43,666 bases of DNA from Marilutibacter aestuarii (GTDB lineage: Bacteria; Pseudomonadota; Gammaproteobacteria; Xanthomonadales; Xanthomonadaceae), in the NCBI RefSeq assembly GCF_006546775.1, contig NZ_VICE01000140.1, forward strand, positions 1-43,666. The letters run 5' to 3'. The notes under the pieces were generated by a model that searched no databases, was not told where the DNA came from, and saw only the letters and a list, made by a program, of their open reading frames with translations. Below are positions 42,660-43,666 of this stretch, piece after piece. The first letter of the stretch is position 1, and every line of letters begins with the position of its first letter. Position numbers and translations under genes: made by a program.

Positions 42660-43403
42660 ATGTCGATACCCGCACGCATGCTGTTCACGCTCCTGCTGGG
42701 CGCGAGCCTGGCCGGGAGTCCGCTCCGCGCCCAGGACGCTCCGGCCGACGCGCCTTCGGGCTATACGCAGGTCGAGCCGACGCGCGATGGCATCGGCAAG
42801 GCCTACATGGGCCGCGAGATCGCGTCGATCATGGGCTGGCAGGGGGCGCAGTGGCTGGAGCGGCGCGAGCGCGAGCGCGAGGAACGCGGCAGCCGCCTGC
42901 TGCGCGCGCTGGACCTGGCGCCCGGCATGACGGTCGCCGACATCGGCGCCGGCAGCGGCTACTTCACCCGCCGGATCGCCCCCCGTGTCGCCCCCGGCGG
43001 CCGCGTGTACGCCGTCGACGTGCAACCGGAGATGGTGGCCATGCTGCGCGAGGTGGCCGCCGAGGTCGAGGACGGCGAGGTGGTCCCGGTGCTGGGCGGC
43101 GCCCGGGACCCCAACCTCGAGCCGGGCAGCATCGACCTGGCCCTGATGGTCGATGTCTACCACGAGCTGGAATACCCGGCCGAGATGCTCGATGCGCTCG
43201 TCCGCGCGCTGAAGCCGGGCGGGCGGGTGGTGTTCGTCGAGTACCGCGCCGAGGACGACGCGGTGCCGATCAAGCCCCTGCACAAGATGAGCGAGCGCCA
43301 GATCCGCCTGGAAGCGGAGGCGCACGGCCTCGCCTGGGAGCGGACGGTGGGTTCGCTGCCGCAGCAGCACGTGGTGGTCTTCCGCCGCGCGCAGGACCCG
43401 TAA
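42660..43403 (+). CDS. Class I SAM-dependent methyltransferase with a signal peptide
   Basis: A 247-residue protein whose residues ~80-240 form a Rossmann methyltransferase: motif I VADIGAGSGYFT, the acidic end of beta-2 in VYAVDVQPEM, motif IV LALMVDVYHEL and the post-motif LKPGGRVVFVEY. The first ~25 residues (MLFTLLLGASLAGSPLRAQ core) form an apparent signal peptide, which is odd because SAM is cytosolic. The linker (YMGREIASIMGWQGAQWLER) is conserved-looking. ATG 42660 is taken because it starts directly at the signal; no strong ribosome binding site is visible. The substrate is unknown. Confidence 0.85.
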   Translation: MSIPARMLFTLLLGASLAGSPLRAQDAPADAPSGYTQVEPTRDGIGKAYMGREIASIMGWQGAQWLERREREREERGSRLLRALDLAPGMTVADIGAGSGYFTRRIAPRVAPGGRVYAVDVQPEMVAMLREVAAEVEDGEVVPVLGGARDPNLEPGSIDLALMVDVYHELEYPAEMLDALVRALKPGGRVVFVEYRAEDDAVPIKPLHKMSERQIRLEAEAHGLAWERTVGSLPQQHVVVFRRAQDP

Positions 43404-43424
43404 CCCTGCGCCGCGGGAGCGGGC

Positions 43425-43666
43425 TCAGTCGCCCGGGATGAGCTGGGCGCTGCTGCCCGAGCCGAGCACCCGCACGCGACCGCCCACGGCCAGCTTGCTG
43501 GCATCGTCGGTCTGGATGGCCGACTCGCTGCCGTCGTCGAAACGGATCATGACCATGTAGGCGACGCCCGTCTTCGGCGCGTTGGCGACCTCGGCGGCGG
43601 CATCGGTGGCGTCGCGCGTGGCGCTGCTGGCGACATCGTAGGCGTCGTAGGAATAGCCGCCGGTGG
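43425..43666 (-). CDS. Envelope protein C-terminus (partial), SlyB/glycine-zipper-like
   Basis: The minus strand from the window edge to 43425 is open and reads ...YDAYDVASSATRDATDAAAE, then APKTGVAYMVMIRFDDGSES, then DDASKLAVGGRVRVLGSGSSAQLIPGD and a stop. The beta-strand-rich end (MVMIRFDDG, VGGRVRVL) resembles the C-terminal domain of SlyB/PcpA-like outer-membrane lipoproteins. The N-terminus is outside the window, so family and localisation are uncertain. Its stop is 21 bases from the convergent methyltransferase gene. Confidence 0.6.
   Translation of the reverse strand, partial: TGGYSYDAYDVASSATRDATDAAAEVANAPKTGVAYMVMIRFDDGSESAIQTDDASKLAVGGRVRVLGSGSSAQLIPGD

Overview
The window is about 70% G+C and packed with genes. 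Its gene sets (ybeD-lipB-lipA, split B12-dependent ribonucleotide reductase nrdJa/nrdJb, TonB receptor with DUF3649/PepSY/DUF3325 partners, Mn-riboswitch TerC, large KatE catalase) and its hairpin repeats fit a Xanthomonadaceae/Lysobacteraceae chromosome such as Lysobacter or Luteimonas. This placement is inferred from gene content and recalled protein resemblance; no database was searched. No tRNA, rRNA, CRISPR, insertion sequence or prophage was recognised.

Layout. 1-698: a gene-free mosaic of short hairpin repeats. 699-2808: DUF493 protein, lipB and lipA (lipoate synthesis). 3120-5330: tail-specific protease Prc, followed by a strong terminator. 5385-6456: a G-rich heptamer array and a tandemly duplicated repeat block between convergent genes. 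6457-12250 (minus): a five-gene MacAB-like export operon (adaptor, ATPase, two permeases, lipoprotein hydrolase). 12428-13399 (minus): an SMP-30-like lipoprotein. 13594-17173 (plus): an ABC-2 transporter coupled to a DesK/DesR-like two-component system. The same 12-bp palindrome lies upstream of both transporter operons. 17187-23414 (minus): seven envelope and housekeeping genes (HtrA protease, YqjD/YqjE/YqjK-like membrane proteins, AI-2E family permease, HAD phosphatase, M17 aminopeptidase).

23415-28130: the class II ribonucleotide reductase, split into nrdJa and nrdJb with a lysine-rich histone H1-like gene between them, a good sigma-70 promoter and a NrdR-box-like operator in front, and a run of nine A in nrdJb placed so that a -1 slip meets a stop at once. 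28208-28822: a low-G+C PH/SHOCT gene that looks acquired, followed by a third repeat mosaic (28823-29701). 29702-30757 (minus): a GAF-GGDEF diguanylate cyclase. 31094-35715: a Fur-box-preceded iron-siderophore uptake operon. 35804-36806: a yybP-ykoY (Mn2+) riboswitch and TerC. 37127-43666: an EF-hand lipoprotein, a VOC protein, KatE, a cardiolipin-synthase-like enzyme, two proteins with normally cytosolic domains but apparent signal peptides (YciI-like and a SAM methyltransferase), and the C-terminus of an envelope protein.

The strongest candidates for something new are the possible dnaX-like recoding site in nrdJb, the shared palindrome that would join two transporter operons into one regulon, and a family of hairpin repeats that keep one core but change their arms in a covarying way.
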